The notes beneath the pieces are model-generated. The model ran no database searches, was not told where the DNA came from, and saw only the letters and a list, made by a program, of their open reading frames with translations. A stretch of DNA of 64,000 bases, taken from an uncultured Gemmatimonadales bacterium. Lineage in GTDB: Bacteria; Gemmatimonadota; Gemmatimonadetes; Palauibacterales; Palauibacteraceae. The DNA is taken from NCBI GenBank assembly GCA_947259585.1, contig CAMYMV010000018.1:39371-103370 (forward strand). The letters are read 5' to 3'. Position 1 is the stretch's first letter; each line of letters begins with the position of its first letter. Both the position numbers and the translations under genes were made by a program. This document shows positions 54,233 to 61,944 of this stretch, in pieces.

Positions 54233-54727
54233 TCAGTGAAAACCCAGGCCGAGCGTGAAGAGAATGGTCGTGTCCGTCCGCTCGCCGAAGAACTGGATGA
54301 CGAAGTCCACGTTCGGAATGACGTAGAAGTTGCTGCCGAGCCGGAAATCGTACCCGGTGCCAAACGTCATTCCGACGCCCGTGTCGGCGCCGCTGGTCGC
54401 GGCGACCCCGAAGCCTCCCTTGAAGAAGAGATCGTGGCCGGGGACACCGGTCTCCTCGTAGAAGGGATAGATCAAGGTGGTGGCGGCGACGTTGGTTCGC
54501 GTGGCGCCGTCGCGGAACCACGTGATCACCTCTCCGCCGAACAGGGCTCGCTCGGTCGGAGTGCCGCCCACGCGTAGATAGGCCGCGCCGCCCCGGACGC
54601 CCTCCATCAACCCCCCACCGAGGCCTCCCGAAAACCATACGCCCCCATGTGTGTCAGGCGGCCGTTGTGCTACCGCCTTGCCAGCGGTGAGCGCCAGCCC
54701 TGCCACAATCATCATCAGGTATCTCAT
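54233..54727 (-). CDS. Outer-membrane beta-barrel-like protein
   Basis: 164 aa from the ATG at 54727. Signal MRYLMMIVAGLALTAGKAVA-Q, then alternating beta strands with Gly/aromatic residues (GVWFSGGLGGGLMEGVRGGA, YLRVGGTPTERALFGGEVIT, HDLFFKGGFGVAATSGADTG, VGMTFGTGYDFRLGSNFYV) and a C-terminal strand ILFTLGLGFH ending in aromatic/His, as barrels do. A small eight-stranded porin or surface protein. Upstream of the serine hydrolase on the same strand, 21 nt apart. Confidence 0.75.
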   Translation of the reverse strand: MRYLMMIVAGLALTAGKAVAQRPPDTHGGVWFSGGLGGGLMEGVRGGAAYLRVGGTPTERALFGGEVITWFRDGATRTNVAATTLIYPFYEETGVPGHDLFFKGGFGVAATSGADTGVGMTFGTGYDFRLGSNFYVIPNVDFVIQFFGERTDTTILFTLGLGFH

Positions 54728-54878
54728 CTCCCCGATCCTCCCTACCACTCGGATCCCAACACTCCGATCGCACCTCGGCACGCCGCCGTGCCCGGCGTGT
54801 AGGTAGCCTTCTGACGAGAAGAGTACAGAAGGCCCGTTTTCTGAGCGTCGTGCCCGCCGTTATCTCACAGGTAGCAGC

Positions 54879-57800
54879 ATGAGCGGACCCGTTTTCGGCA
54901 GCGGAATGGTCGTGTTCCGAGCGCTCGGATCAACCGAGCTCGCCGGCCCGGATGGCAGAGACTTGCTGTCGATTCTGGCCCGGCCGAAGCTCCTGGGTCT
55001 GCTTTCGTATCTCGCGGCCGACAACTCGGGCCCCCTCCATCGCCGCGATACGCTCATGGGACTCCTGTGGGCCGAGACCGATCCCGAACGGTCGCGCAAC
55101 GCCCTCAGACAGTCCCTCTACCACTTGAGACGCGCCCTCGGTGAGGGTGTGCTGACAGGGCGAGGGGACGACGAGGTCGGCCTCGATAACCAGCGCTTCT
55201 GGAGTGACGTGGCCGCCTTCGAGGCCGCGATCGAGAGCGGCAGGCACGAGGAGGCGCTGGAGCTTTATCGAGGAGATTTCCTCGTGGGCTTCTACGTCCC
55301 CAATGCTCCGGAGCACGAACGATGGCTCGAGCAGAGACGGGCTGGTCTTCGCGATAAAGCTTCGACCGCCGCGTGGAGCTTGGCGGAGGAAGCCGAATCC
55401 GGCGGGGACGCGCCAGCGGCCGGCCGCTGGGCCCGGCGGGCCGTCGTTGTGTCGCCGCTCGACGAGGGGTTGGTGCGTCGTGTGGTCGCACTCCTCGACC
55501 GCCTGGGCGATCGATCAGACGCGATCCAGGAATACGAGGCTTTCGCCAACCGGCTCGAGGACGAGCTGGAGCTGGAGCCCGCACCGGAAACCCAAGCGCT
55601 CGTTGAAGCCGTTCGGTCGCGCCGCGGGATCGAAGCCCGTGGAGGGGCGGCGAAAGCGCCGGCCGAGCAGCTCGGGGTCGAGCTCGCCCGGGCGTCCACG
55701 GACGTGCCCCCACCCCCACCCCCGGCGGCGCCGCCCGCGGTTCCTGCATCCGCTCGGATTCGAAGCCGGCTCAAGAACGCACACCTGCTCCGGCTAATGA
55801 TCGGCTATCTGAGTGCTTCCTTCATCATCCTGGAAGCAGCCGCCCTTTTCACGGACCAGTTTGCCCTGCCCGGCTGGGTCTTCCCCGGAGCTCTCGTGGT
55901 GGTCGCGCTGGCGCTTCCCGTGCTCGTCGGGACAGCGCTGGTGCAGAGCGTCCCCGATGTCGCCTCGGAGGAGGGTGCGGTCCGGCGTGGTCGGCGATCT
56001 TTCGACGACGCGGCACGTGGGGCGGAATCCGCTCGCGGGTATCGTCGGTGGCTAACCTGGCGCAGAGCGATAGGGGGAGTCGCTGTCGCCCTAGGCCTGT
56101 GGGGCCTTCTGGTGGGCGGCTATATGGCGATGCGAATGCTCGGCATCGGTCCCGCCTCCAATCTCATAGCGAGCGGCTTCCTCGATCAACGGGAGCGCGT
56201 CGTCCTCGCGGACTTCGTGAACCACTCGCCGGATTCACTACTTGGCGGTGCGCTGACCGAGGCGCTTCGGGTCGACCTCGCACAGTCGCCGACGATCAGG
56301 CTGGTAGCACCGGATCAAGTGCGCGAGGCCATCGTCCGGATGCGTCGCAGTCAGCCAGGGCCGCTCGACCTGCGGTTGGCCCGGGAGGTCGCCGTTCGGG
56401 AGGGTCTGAAAGCCGTGATCGTCGGAGAGATCAACTCCGTCGGTCCTGCCTATGTCATTTCGGTAAAGCTGATCTCGACGGAATCGGGCGAGGAGCTGGC
56501 AGCCTATCGGGAGACGGCGGATAATCGAGCCGCGATCATCGGGGCCGTAGACCGCCTGTCGAAGCGCCTTCGCGCCAAGATCGGAGAATCTCTCGCGAGC
56601 GTGCGGCAGAGCCCGCCGCTCCCCAGCGTCACGACTTCGTCGCTCGAGGCCCTGGAGCTGTACGCTCGCGGACTCGAACTTTCCTATCGAGGCGATTCGG
56701 AGGCTGCCAGCCGACTCCTGGAGCACGCCGTGAGGACGGATACCACCTTCGCGGCTGCCTACCGAGCGCTGGCCATTCACTACCTTAACGAGGGCGCGCC
56801 GGCCGCCTCCCAAGCCAACGCGGATCTCGCGTACCGGTTCAGCTCGCGTCTCCCGGAGGTCGAGCGTTATCGAACGGCCGCCGCGTACAACGCCAGGCGG
56901 GGCCGCCTCGATTCTGCTGCTCACTATTACCTGCTGCTTCTGGACGGTTCCGCCGACTCGGTGGCGGCAGCCAACAACCTCGGCGATGTGTATGAGCGCA
57001 TGGGCCGCTATGAGGAAGCCCTCGAGCTCTATCGCCGGATCGCCCGCCTCCCTCCCCCTGTAGCGGTTCGTTACTTGAACCTCGCGAGTGCCGCCCGGAC
57101 CCTGGGCCAACACGAGTTGGCGGACTCGGCGCACGCCGTGATGACCGAGCGGTTTGCCGAAAGCTTTTACACCACCTTCACTAATGTGGCCAACGCGTGG
57201 TACGCCGGTGACTTGTCACAGGTGGAGGAGTTGGCTTCAGCGCAGGCTGAATTGCCCTACGTTCTGGCGCACGCGAATGCCGCGCGTTGGCGGGCGGCCC
57301 TCGCGTCCCTGAGCGGGCAGATCTACCGGGGCATCGCGCTGGCCGACACCGCGGCAAATCTGTACGTGGAGGGGGGGCGCCCCTATTGGGCTTACCATTC
57401 CCTGCTTTCTCTGGAGCACATGTCGTCGGCCGCGTCCAGGCCGGCGACCGCACTGCCGTACCTCGATGAGCATGCCGACCTGATCGAGGCGGGTGCTGCG
57501 GCGGAAGACGCGCCTCGCTTCAGGTATCAGAAGCTCGGAATGTTCGCGACCGGCTTCGCGATGGCCGGGGACCTCGCGGAGGCCAGACGATTGCTCGCCA
57601 CCATGGACTCGCTCGTCGAATCCAGCGGCATCCAGCCGACCGGGATCGGAGAACACGTCCAGGCGGTGATCGCACTCGACCAGGGGGATCCGGAGGAGGC
57701 GATCGAGCGACTCGGGCGCGCCCGAACCGCCGACTACGGGCTGCTGCACAACTACTCTCGCCTCCTGCTGGCGGATGCGTACGCCGCGCTGGGCAGGCTC

Positions 57801-58058
57801 GACGAGGCCGCCGCCCATTACGATACGGTCAGCAGCACCTACCGCCTCAACTTCGACGACATCTGGCTTTACGGTGTCGTCCGTCCGGTCGCCCACGAGC
57901 GAGCCGGAGCGACGTTCCTGGCCTTGGGCGACACCACGGCTGCGCTCGGACACCTCGGCGCCTTCGTCGAGCTATGGAGGGATGCCGATGCAGAGTTACA
58001 GCCCAGGGTCGACGCGGCGCAGCAGACGATCCAGGAGATCTTCGCGAAGGGTGGGTGA
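54879..58058 (+). CDS. Membrane-tethered SARP/BTAD regulator with TolB-like and TPR domains
   Basis: 1059 aa. Residues 10-90: winged-helix DNA-binding part of SARP regulators (RPKLLGLLSYLAADNSGPLH, RRDTLMGLLWAETDPERSRN, ALRQSLYHLRRALGEG). Residues 95-250: BTAD helices (LYRGDFLVGFYVPNAPEHER, AIQEYEAFANRLEDELELEP). A Pro-rich linker follows, then two transmembrane helices at about 308-355 and a third at about 398-415 (GVAVALGLWGLLVGGYMAM). Then the extracytoplasmic TolB-N-like module LGIGPASNLIASGFLDQRER and VLADFVNHSPD, and TPR repeats to the end. DNA-binding part inside, sensor outside, as in ToxR/CadC proteins (inference). Remnants and a full relative without the SARP part lie at 61733-64000. 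Confidence 0.88.
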   Translation: MSGPVFGSGMVVFRALGSTELAGPDGRDLLSILARPKLLGLLSYLAADNSGPLHRRDTLMGLLWAETDPERSRNALRQSLYHLRRALGEGVLTGRGDDEVGLDNQRFWSDVAAFEAAIESGRHEEALELYRGDFLVGFYVPNAPEHERWLEQRRAGLRDKASTAAWSLAEEAESGGDAPAAGRWARRAVVVSPLDEGLVRRVVALLDRLGDRSDAIQEYEAFANRLEDELELEPAPETQALVEAVRSRRGIEARGGAAKAPAEQLGVELARASTDVPPPPPPAAPPAVPASARIRSRLKNAHLLRLMIGYLSASFIILEAAALFTDQFALPGWVFPGALVVVALALPVLVGTALVQSVPDVASEEGAVRRGRRSFDDAARGAESARGYRRWLTWRRAIGGVAVALGLWGLLVGGYMAMRMLGIGPASNLIASGFLDQRERVVLADFVNHSPDSLLGGALTEALRVDLAQSPTIRLVAPDQVREAIVRMRRSQPGPLDLRLAREVAVREGLKAVIVGEINSVGPAYVISVKLISTESGEELAAYRETADNRAAIIGAVDRLSKRLRAKIGESLASVRQSPPLPSVTTSSLEALELYARGLELSYRGDSEAASRLLEHAVRTDTTFAAAYRALAIHYLNEGAPAASQANADLAYRFSSRLPEVERYRTAAAYNARRGRLDSAAHYYLLLLDGSADSVAAANNLGDVYERMGRYEEALELYRRIARLPPPVAVRYLNLASAARTLGQHELADSAHAVMTERFAESFYTTFTNVANAWYAGDLSQVEELASAQAELPYVLAHANAARWRAALASLSGQIYRGIALADTAANLYVEGGRPYWAYHSLLSLEHMSSAASRPATALPYLDEHADLIEAGAAAEDAPRFRYQKLGMFATGFAMAGDLAEARRLLATMDSLVESSGIQPTGIGEHVQAVIALDQGDPEEAIERLGRARTADYGLLHNYSRLLLADAYAALGRLDEAAAHYDTVSSTYRLNFDDIWLYGVVRPVAHERAGATFLALGDTTAALGHLGAFVELWRDADAELQPRVDAAQQTIQEIFAKGG

Positions 58059-58067
58059 GCGGATCGG

Positions 58068-58778
58068 CTAGGGGGGCGGCTCGCTCTCCGCCTCTGCGGC
58101 CGAGACCTGCGGATCGCCGGGGCACTGGACGGCAAACGACGTCTCGAGGGTTCCGCCTTGCTCCGTCAGGATCACGCGGGGGTTGTCGCCGATGACCTCG
58201 CACTCCTCGGGCACGCCGTGGAGCTCGACCGTGTGCTCGCCGGCTCCCAGGCCGTCGAACCTGATGCGCTCGCTCAGGTTGGCCTGCCGTCCCCGAAACC
58301 CATCGAGCGTCACGTAGTAGCCCGAGCCCGGCTTGTCGAGCCGGGCGTTCATCCAGTGGGTTCCGTCCGGCCAGAACCAGTCCCCGGCCAGCCGTCCCTC
58401 GCCCGCCTCTCGAAGCACGAGCCGACTGCTCCCGTTGCAGATCCCGCTTTCATCATCATCATCATGCAGTCGCTGCCGCAGCGTCACCGAGTTGGGTCGG
58501 GCCTCGTCCAGCCAGAGAGTGTACCGGCAGGTCGTGCCGGGGCTCGCATAAACCGCACGGCCGACGGGCCCGTCGGCGGCGGGCGAATCCCACAACGCCA
58601 GCACGACGGTCAGAGAGGGCCCCAGGGACGTTTCGAGCACGCCTGCCCAGGCACCGGTGGCGAACGTCGGCTGGTAATCCTGGGCCAGGCCGGCCACCGA
58701 TGGGCCGGCCGAAAACGCGAGAAGAACGCAAGGCGAAGCCAGCGTCACGAACCGCCGAACTGCAGCTACTACAATCAC
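58068..58778 (-). CDS. Exported two-domain protein (lipocalin-like + PDGY-type domain)
   Basis: 236 aa from a GTG at 58778. Signal peptide (VTLASPCVLLAFSAGPSVAG). Residues about 42-150: AGVLETSLGPSLTVVLALWD, YASPGTTCRYTLWLDEAR, CNGSSRLVL and LAGDWFWPDGTHWMNARLD, the same small domain as residues 128-235 of the island protein at 4154-4879. Residues about 152-222: GYYVTLDGF, LGAGEHTVELHGVPEECEVI and TSFAVQC match the N-terminal module of that island protein. The domain order is swapped. Ends PQVSAAEAESEPPP. Convergent with the SARP regulator. Function unknown. Confidence 0.7.
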   Translation of the reverse strand: MIVVAAVRRFVTLASPCVLLAFSAGPSVAGLAQDYQPTFATGAWAGVLETSLGPSLTVVLALWDSPAADGPVGRAVYASPGTTCRYTLWLDEARPNSVTLRQRLHDDDDESGICNGSSRLVLREAGEGRLAGDWFWPDGTHWMNARLDKPGSGYYVTLDGFRGRQANLSERIRFDGLGAGEHTVELHGVPEECEVIGDNPRVILTEQGGTLETSFAVQCPGDPQVSAAEAESEPPP

Positions 58779-58802
58779 TTCGCACCACCTCAGCTACATC
58801 GT

Positions 58803-58858
58803 GAGACTACCTGCTTCGGCCCTGATTGTAGGGAGGTGCCGTCCCTACGGGTAGTCTC
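58803..58858 (-). terminator. Nested hairpin behind the FprA-type reductase gene
   Basis: Outer perfect 9-bp arms GAGACTACC (58803-58811) and GGTAGTCTC (58850-58858) enclose an inner 7-bp hairpin GTAGGGA/TCCCTAC. It lies 25 nt behind the reductase stop on the minus strand. No T run, so its function as a terminator is not certain. Confidence 0.5.
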
Positions 58859-58883
58859 CTGCCCGGCGCGCCGAGCGTGGCGG

Positions 58884-60341
58884 TTAGTCGGCGACGCCGA
58901 CCGAGCGCTCTGGTTCGGCCGCCGCATCGCGTCTCGCTCGTCCTGCGTGAATGACCTCGAGCATCTCGTCAACATGGCAGACCTTGACGCGCGGACGGCC
59001 CTCGGCCTCGCCGCGAGAGAGCTCGAACTCGTCCAGCATCTCCCAATCCTCGAACGTGACGTAGTCCACGCATCGCTCCACGAGAAGCTCTTCAACCGCC
59101 TTCGCCGAGCGACCCTCCGGCAGCTCTCCGGCGATGCTCGCGGCGTCCTCGATCATGGCCGCCGCCGTCTCGGCGGCATCCGGCTTGTTCGTGCCGATCA
59201 CGCCACTCGGCCCTCGCTTGCACCACCCGGAGACGTACTCCCTCGGATAGCGCGTTCCGTCCTCGTCGACGACCCGGCCCGCCTCGTTGGGGATGATGCC
59301 CCATCGGTCATGGAACGGTACATCCGGCAGGGGGACTCCCCGGTAGCCGATAGACCGGAATACCAGCCCGGCTTCGATCTCGTCGTACTCTCCGGTGCCG
59401 CGCGGACGCATCGAGCCGTCCTCCATCTTCGTCAACCGGTTCCGCTCGATTCGCACGGCCTCGAGCCGGCCCGCCTCGTCGCCGATCATCTCCACGGGAG
59501 AGACCAGGAATCGGAATTCCACGGTCCGGCCACCGTCGGAGGGTGCGCCCCCCGACGCGTAGCCCTCCAGGAGTTCACAGTTGCGGCGGACCGCGCGCTG
59601 CTCCTCGACGAGCCTCTTGCTCTCCTCATCCAGCTCGAGATCGGCTGGATCGACGGCCACGCCGGCGCCCTCGAGCTGACCGAACTCCTTGAGCTCGACG
59701 CTCGTGAAGGCGGCCTGCGCGGGCCCGCGGCGGCCCAACACGACGATCTCGCGTACGCGGCTGGATCGCAGCGCCTCGAGGGCATGATCGGCGATGTCCG
59801 TGGTCCCCAGCGCCTCGGGCGAGCTGGCCAGAATGCGCGCGACATCCAGCGCCACGTTGCCGATCCCCACCACCACGGCGCGCTCGGCCGAAAGGTCGAA
59901 CTCGCAATCCGTGAAGTCGGGGTGTCCGTTGTACCACCAGACGAACTCGGTGGCGGAATGGCTGCCCTCCAGATCCTCGCCCGGGATTCCCATCTGCTTG
60001 TCCGCGGGCGTTCCGACGGCGTAGACGACCTGATCATAGATCTCCAGTAGATCGTCCCGGTGGATGTCCTCTCCGATCGTGACGTTGCCGAAGTAACGGA
60101 AGCGCGGGTCGTGGGAGATCTTCTCGAATTTACGTGTCACCGCCTTGATGGATTGGTGGTCGGGGGCGACTCCGTCGCGCACCAGGCCGTACGGGGTCGG
60201 GAGCCGGTTGAACATGTCGACGCGAACGTTCAGCTCTTCCTGCTTGAAGAGGGCCTCGGCCGTGAAGTAAGCGGCCGGGCCGGCGCCGATGATCGCGACC
60301 CACAAGGGCCGCTCGTCGGTGCCGAGCTTCGAGCTTCCCAT
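58884..60341 (-). CDS. Ferredoxin/adrenodoxin-type NADP+ reductase (FprA-like)
   Basis: 485 aa from the ATG at 60341, preceded by GGAGACTTGG. FAD site AIIGAGPAAYFTAEALFKQE, MFNRLPTPYGLVRDGVAPDH, QSIKAVTRKFEK; NADP site RAVVVGIGNVALDVARIL; GRRGPAQAAFTSVELKEFGQ; RSIGYRGVPLPDVPFHDRWG; VSGWCKRGPSGVIGTNKPDA. This is the mitochondrial-adrenodoxin-reductase/mycobacterial FprA class. It transfers electrons between NADPH and ferredoxin. The extra C-terminus (EWEMLDEFELSRGE...RVKVCHVDEML) is usual for the class. Confidence 0.92.
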   Translation of the reverse strand: MGSSKLGTDERPLWVAIIGAGPAAYFTAEALFKQEELNVRVDMFNRLPTPYGLVRDGVAPDHQSIKAVTRKFEKISHDPRFRYFGNVTIGEDIHRDDLLEIYDQVVYAVGTPADKQMGIPGEDLEGSHSATEFVWWYNGHPDFTDCEFDLSAERAVVVGIGNVALDVARILASSPEALGTTDIADHALEALRSSRVREIVVLGRRGPAQAAFTSVELKEFGQLEGAGVAVDPADLELDEESKRLVEEQRAVRRNCELLEGYASGGAPSDGGRTVEFRFLVSPVEMIGDEAGRLEAVRIERNRLTKMEDGSMRPRGTGEYDEIEAGLVFRSIGYRGVPLPDVPFHDRWGIIPNEAGRVVDEDGTRYPREYVSGWCKRGPSGVIGTNKPDAAETAAAMIEDAASIAGELPEGRSAKAVEELLVERCVDYVTFEDWEMLDEFELSRGEAEGRPRVKVCHVDEMLEVIHAGRARRDAAAEPERSVGVAD

Positions 60342-60553
60342 CCAAGTCTCCTTCCCAGATTGTGACGCGCCGAGGCTCCGTGCGTCCAACTGTAGGGTAA
60401 CAGGGCAGCCGAATCAGGGTGGGCGTTACGCGGCCCTGCGAATCAGAGGTACGGAACCGGCACGGCTTCTCGCAGGTTGAAACAGCCGATCGAAGTGATT
60501 CGAGCGCGGCATCCGGGTCGCGGATGCCGCGGCAATATACAAGGACTCGAGTG

Positions 60554-60947
60554 ATGGATGAAGGTACGCAGCTGATCCCCGAGGACTATCCGGAATCAGA
60601 GTCGGGCGGTCACGATGGGGGAGGTGCCCTGGTCGCCGGAGGGGGTGGGGTCGTCGCCGCCTTCGCGTCCATGGCCTGCTGCACCGGACCCGCGGTTCTT
60701 GCGGCCTTCGGAGCTTCCGGCGCGGCGGTGGCGGCCTCGGCCCCTCTTCATTCTCGTAGCGGGCGCCTCGCTCTGGGCGGCGTTCAGGCTTCTCGATCGG
60801 GCGGAGGCACGATGCGCCTCCGGCGATGGATGCAGCACCCCGCCTGCCGGACTGCGTCGAACCCGCCGGATCCTGTGGGTGCTGGCCGGAGTTGCCGTCG
60901 TCTTCGCGACCTCACCGCTCTGGGACGGCATCTTCTTCCGGGCGTGA
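60554..60947 (+). pseudogene. MerT-like membrane transporter, frameshifted
   Basis: The first frame gives GGGVVAAFASMACCTGPAVL and AAFGASGAAVAAS, the first MerT helix with its Cys-Cys motif. Near 60745 the reading moves to the next frame, which continues RPLFILVAGASLWAAFRLLD, RAEARCASGDGCSTPP, RRILWVLAGVAVVFATSPLW, the second helix, a Cys-rich loop and the third helix. The combined product of about 130 aa matches MerT. One frameshift (indel near 60740-60750) breaks it. Sequencing error cannot be excluded. Confidence 0.65.
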
Positions 60948-60955
60948 CCGGCCGG

Positions 60956-61372
60956 TCAGCTTCCGACGACCCTGATCCCGACGGCTCGCGCGGCCAGAGC
61001 CAGTGCCTCGTCGTGTGTGGCCATGACAATCGGCTCGCCACTGGTTTCCCCCCACAGCCCGGCGGTCGCCAGATGGATGGCGTCCAACGTGCCCAGAGAC
61101 GTAGGCAGCGGCTGAGAGGCGCGGCGCAGCACCGCAGGCGTCGGCTCTACGAGATAGATCTCGTCCGTCAGGCGAAAGACCGTCTCGCGCCGAGTGGCCA
61201 GATCATGGTCGGACAGGTCGGCCTTGAGACGGAGCCGGTCCAGCGTCCGGAGGCACTCGACTTCCACCAGGGAGCTTGCAACGCCCTTCTCGACTGCCGC
61301 CCACTCGCTCAGACGATTCGCCTGCCCGAGGATCAGGCGGAGAAGGACCGATGAGTCGAGGTATGCGATCAT
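60956..61372 (-). CDS. vapC: PIN-domain ribonuclease toxin (VapC-like)
   Basis: 138 aa. PIN fold with acidic catalytic residues: YLDSSVLLRLIL (Asp), SSLVEVECLRTLDR (Glu), LGTLDAIHLATAG (Asp) and VMATHDEALALAARAVGI (Asp). Overlaps the antitoxin-type gene by 4 nt. VapC toxins cleave tRNA or rRNA; the target cannot be predicted. Confidence 0.85.
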   Translation of the reverse strand: MIAYLDSSVLLRLILGQANRLSEWAAVEKGVASSLVEVECLRTLDRLRLKADLSDHDLATRRETVFRLTDEIYLVEPTPAVLRRASQPLPTSLGTLDAIHLATAGLWGETSGEPIVMATHDEALALAARAVGIRVVGS

Positions 61373-61635
61373 CGTTCCCCCTGCCGTTCCACGAGAAGCA
61401 GGTCGACGATGTCCATGTCGACCGCGAGAGGGGGAGGCAGCGCCACCTGGTGTAGCTCCGATCCACCTGATGTAGGCTCGCGAACCCTGAGCGGGCCGGA
61501 TTCTTCATACGGCACGACGCGAGCGACAGGCGTGTCGCGGTCCAGAATCGTCAGGGTATGGCCCCGCCGCACTCGCCGCAGGTGCTCGCTTAGCTTCGCC
61601 TTGAGCTGTGCGATCTTCACTTCGGTCATGGTCAT
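61369..61635 (-). CDS. Antitoxin, Phd/YefM-like
   Basis: 88 aa from the ATG at 61635; ATGs at 61656 and 61629 are in the same frame. N-terminal VKIAQLKAKLSEHLRRVRRG, HTLTILDRDTPVARVVPYE is the Phd/YefM DNA-binding fold. The C-terminal tail (VALPPPLAVDMDIVDLLLVE) would wrap the toxin. Pairs with the PIN protein downstream. Several direct repeats TATGACTA lie in its start region and could be operators. Confidence 0.82.
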   Translation of the reverse strand: MTMTEVKIAQLKAKLSEHLRRVRRGHTLTILDRDTPVARVVPYEESGPLRVREPTSGGSELHQVALPPPLAVDMDIVDLLLVERQGER

Positions 61636-61660
61636 AATATAGTCATAACTAGTCATATTA
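61633..61660. promoter_or_regulatory. TATGAC direct repeats at the antitoxin start (probable operator)
   Basis: On the minus strand TATGACTA occurs twice 9 nt apart, followed by TTATGACC. This AT-rich array overlaps possible start codons of the antitoxin gene and would suit autorepression by the toxin-antitoxin complex. Confidence 0.45.
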
Positions 61661-61732
61661 CTCAACCGGGCTCTGGTTCTGCCGCGCTCCGCCAGCCATA
61701 CTGCTTGCTCCGGATCACCGGATAACCCCAAG

Positions 61733-61933
61733 TTGGAGCCCGATTTCGACCGGTGCTGCCGTGTAAGTGCGGTCGGCCTCGGTCAGCTGTATGGGGACGC
61801 TGGGGACCGGAAGAAGGCGGCGGAGTACTATGCGAAGTTCGTGGAGCTCTGGAGGGACTCGGATCCCGAGCTCCAGCCGCGCGTAGAGGCCGCGCAGCGG
61901 CGCATCGACGAGATCTTCGCGGAGACGGGATAG
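61733..61933 (+). pseudogene. C-terminal remnant of a TPR/TolB-like membrane regulator
   Basis: 66-codon frame whose second half GDRKKAAEYYAKFVELWRDS, DPELQPRVEAAQRRIDEIFA equals the C-terminal end of the SARP protein (VELWRDADAELQPRVDAAQQ, TIQEIFAKGG). All preceding domains are gone; the VapBC-like pair and the MerT remnant take their place. A complete gene of the same family follows 11 nt later. Confidence 0.7.
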
Positions 61934-61944
61934 GGAACGGGCGG

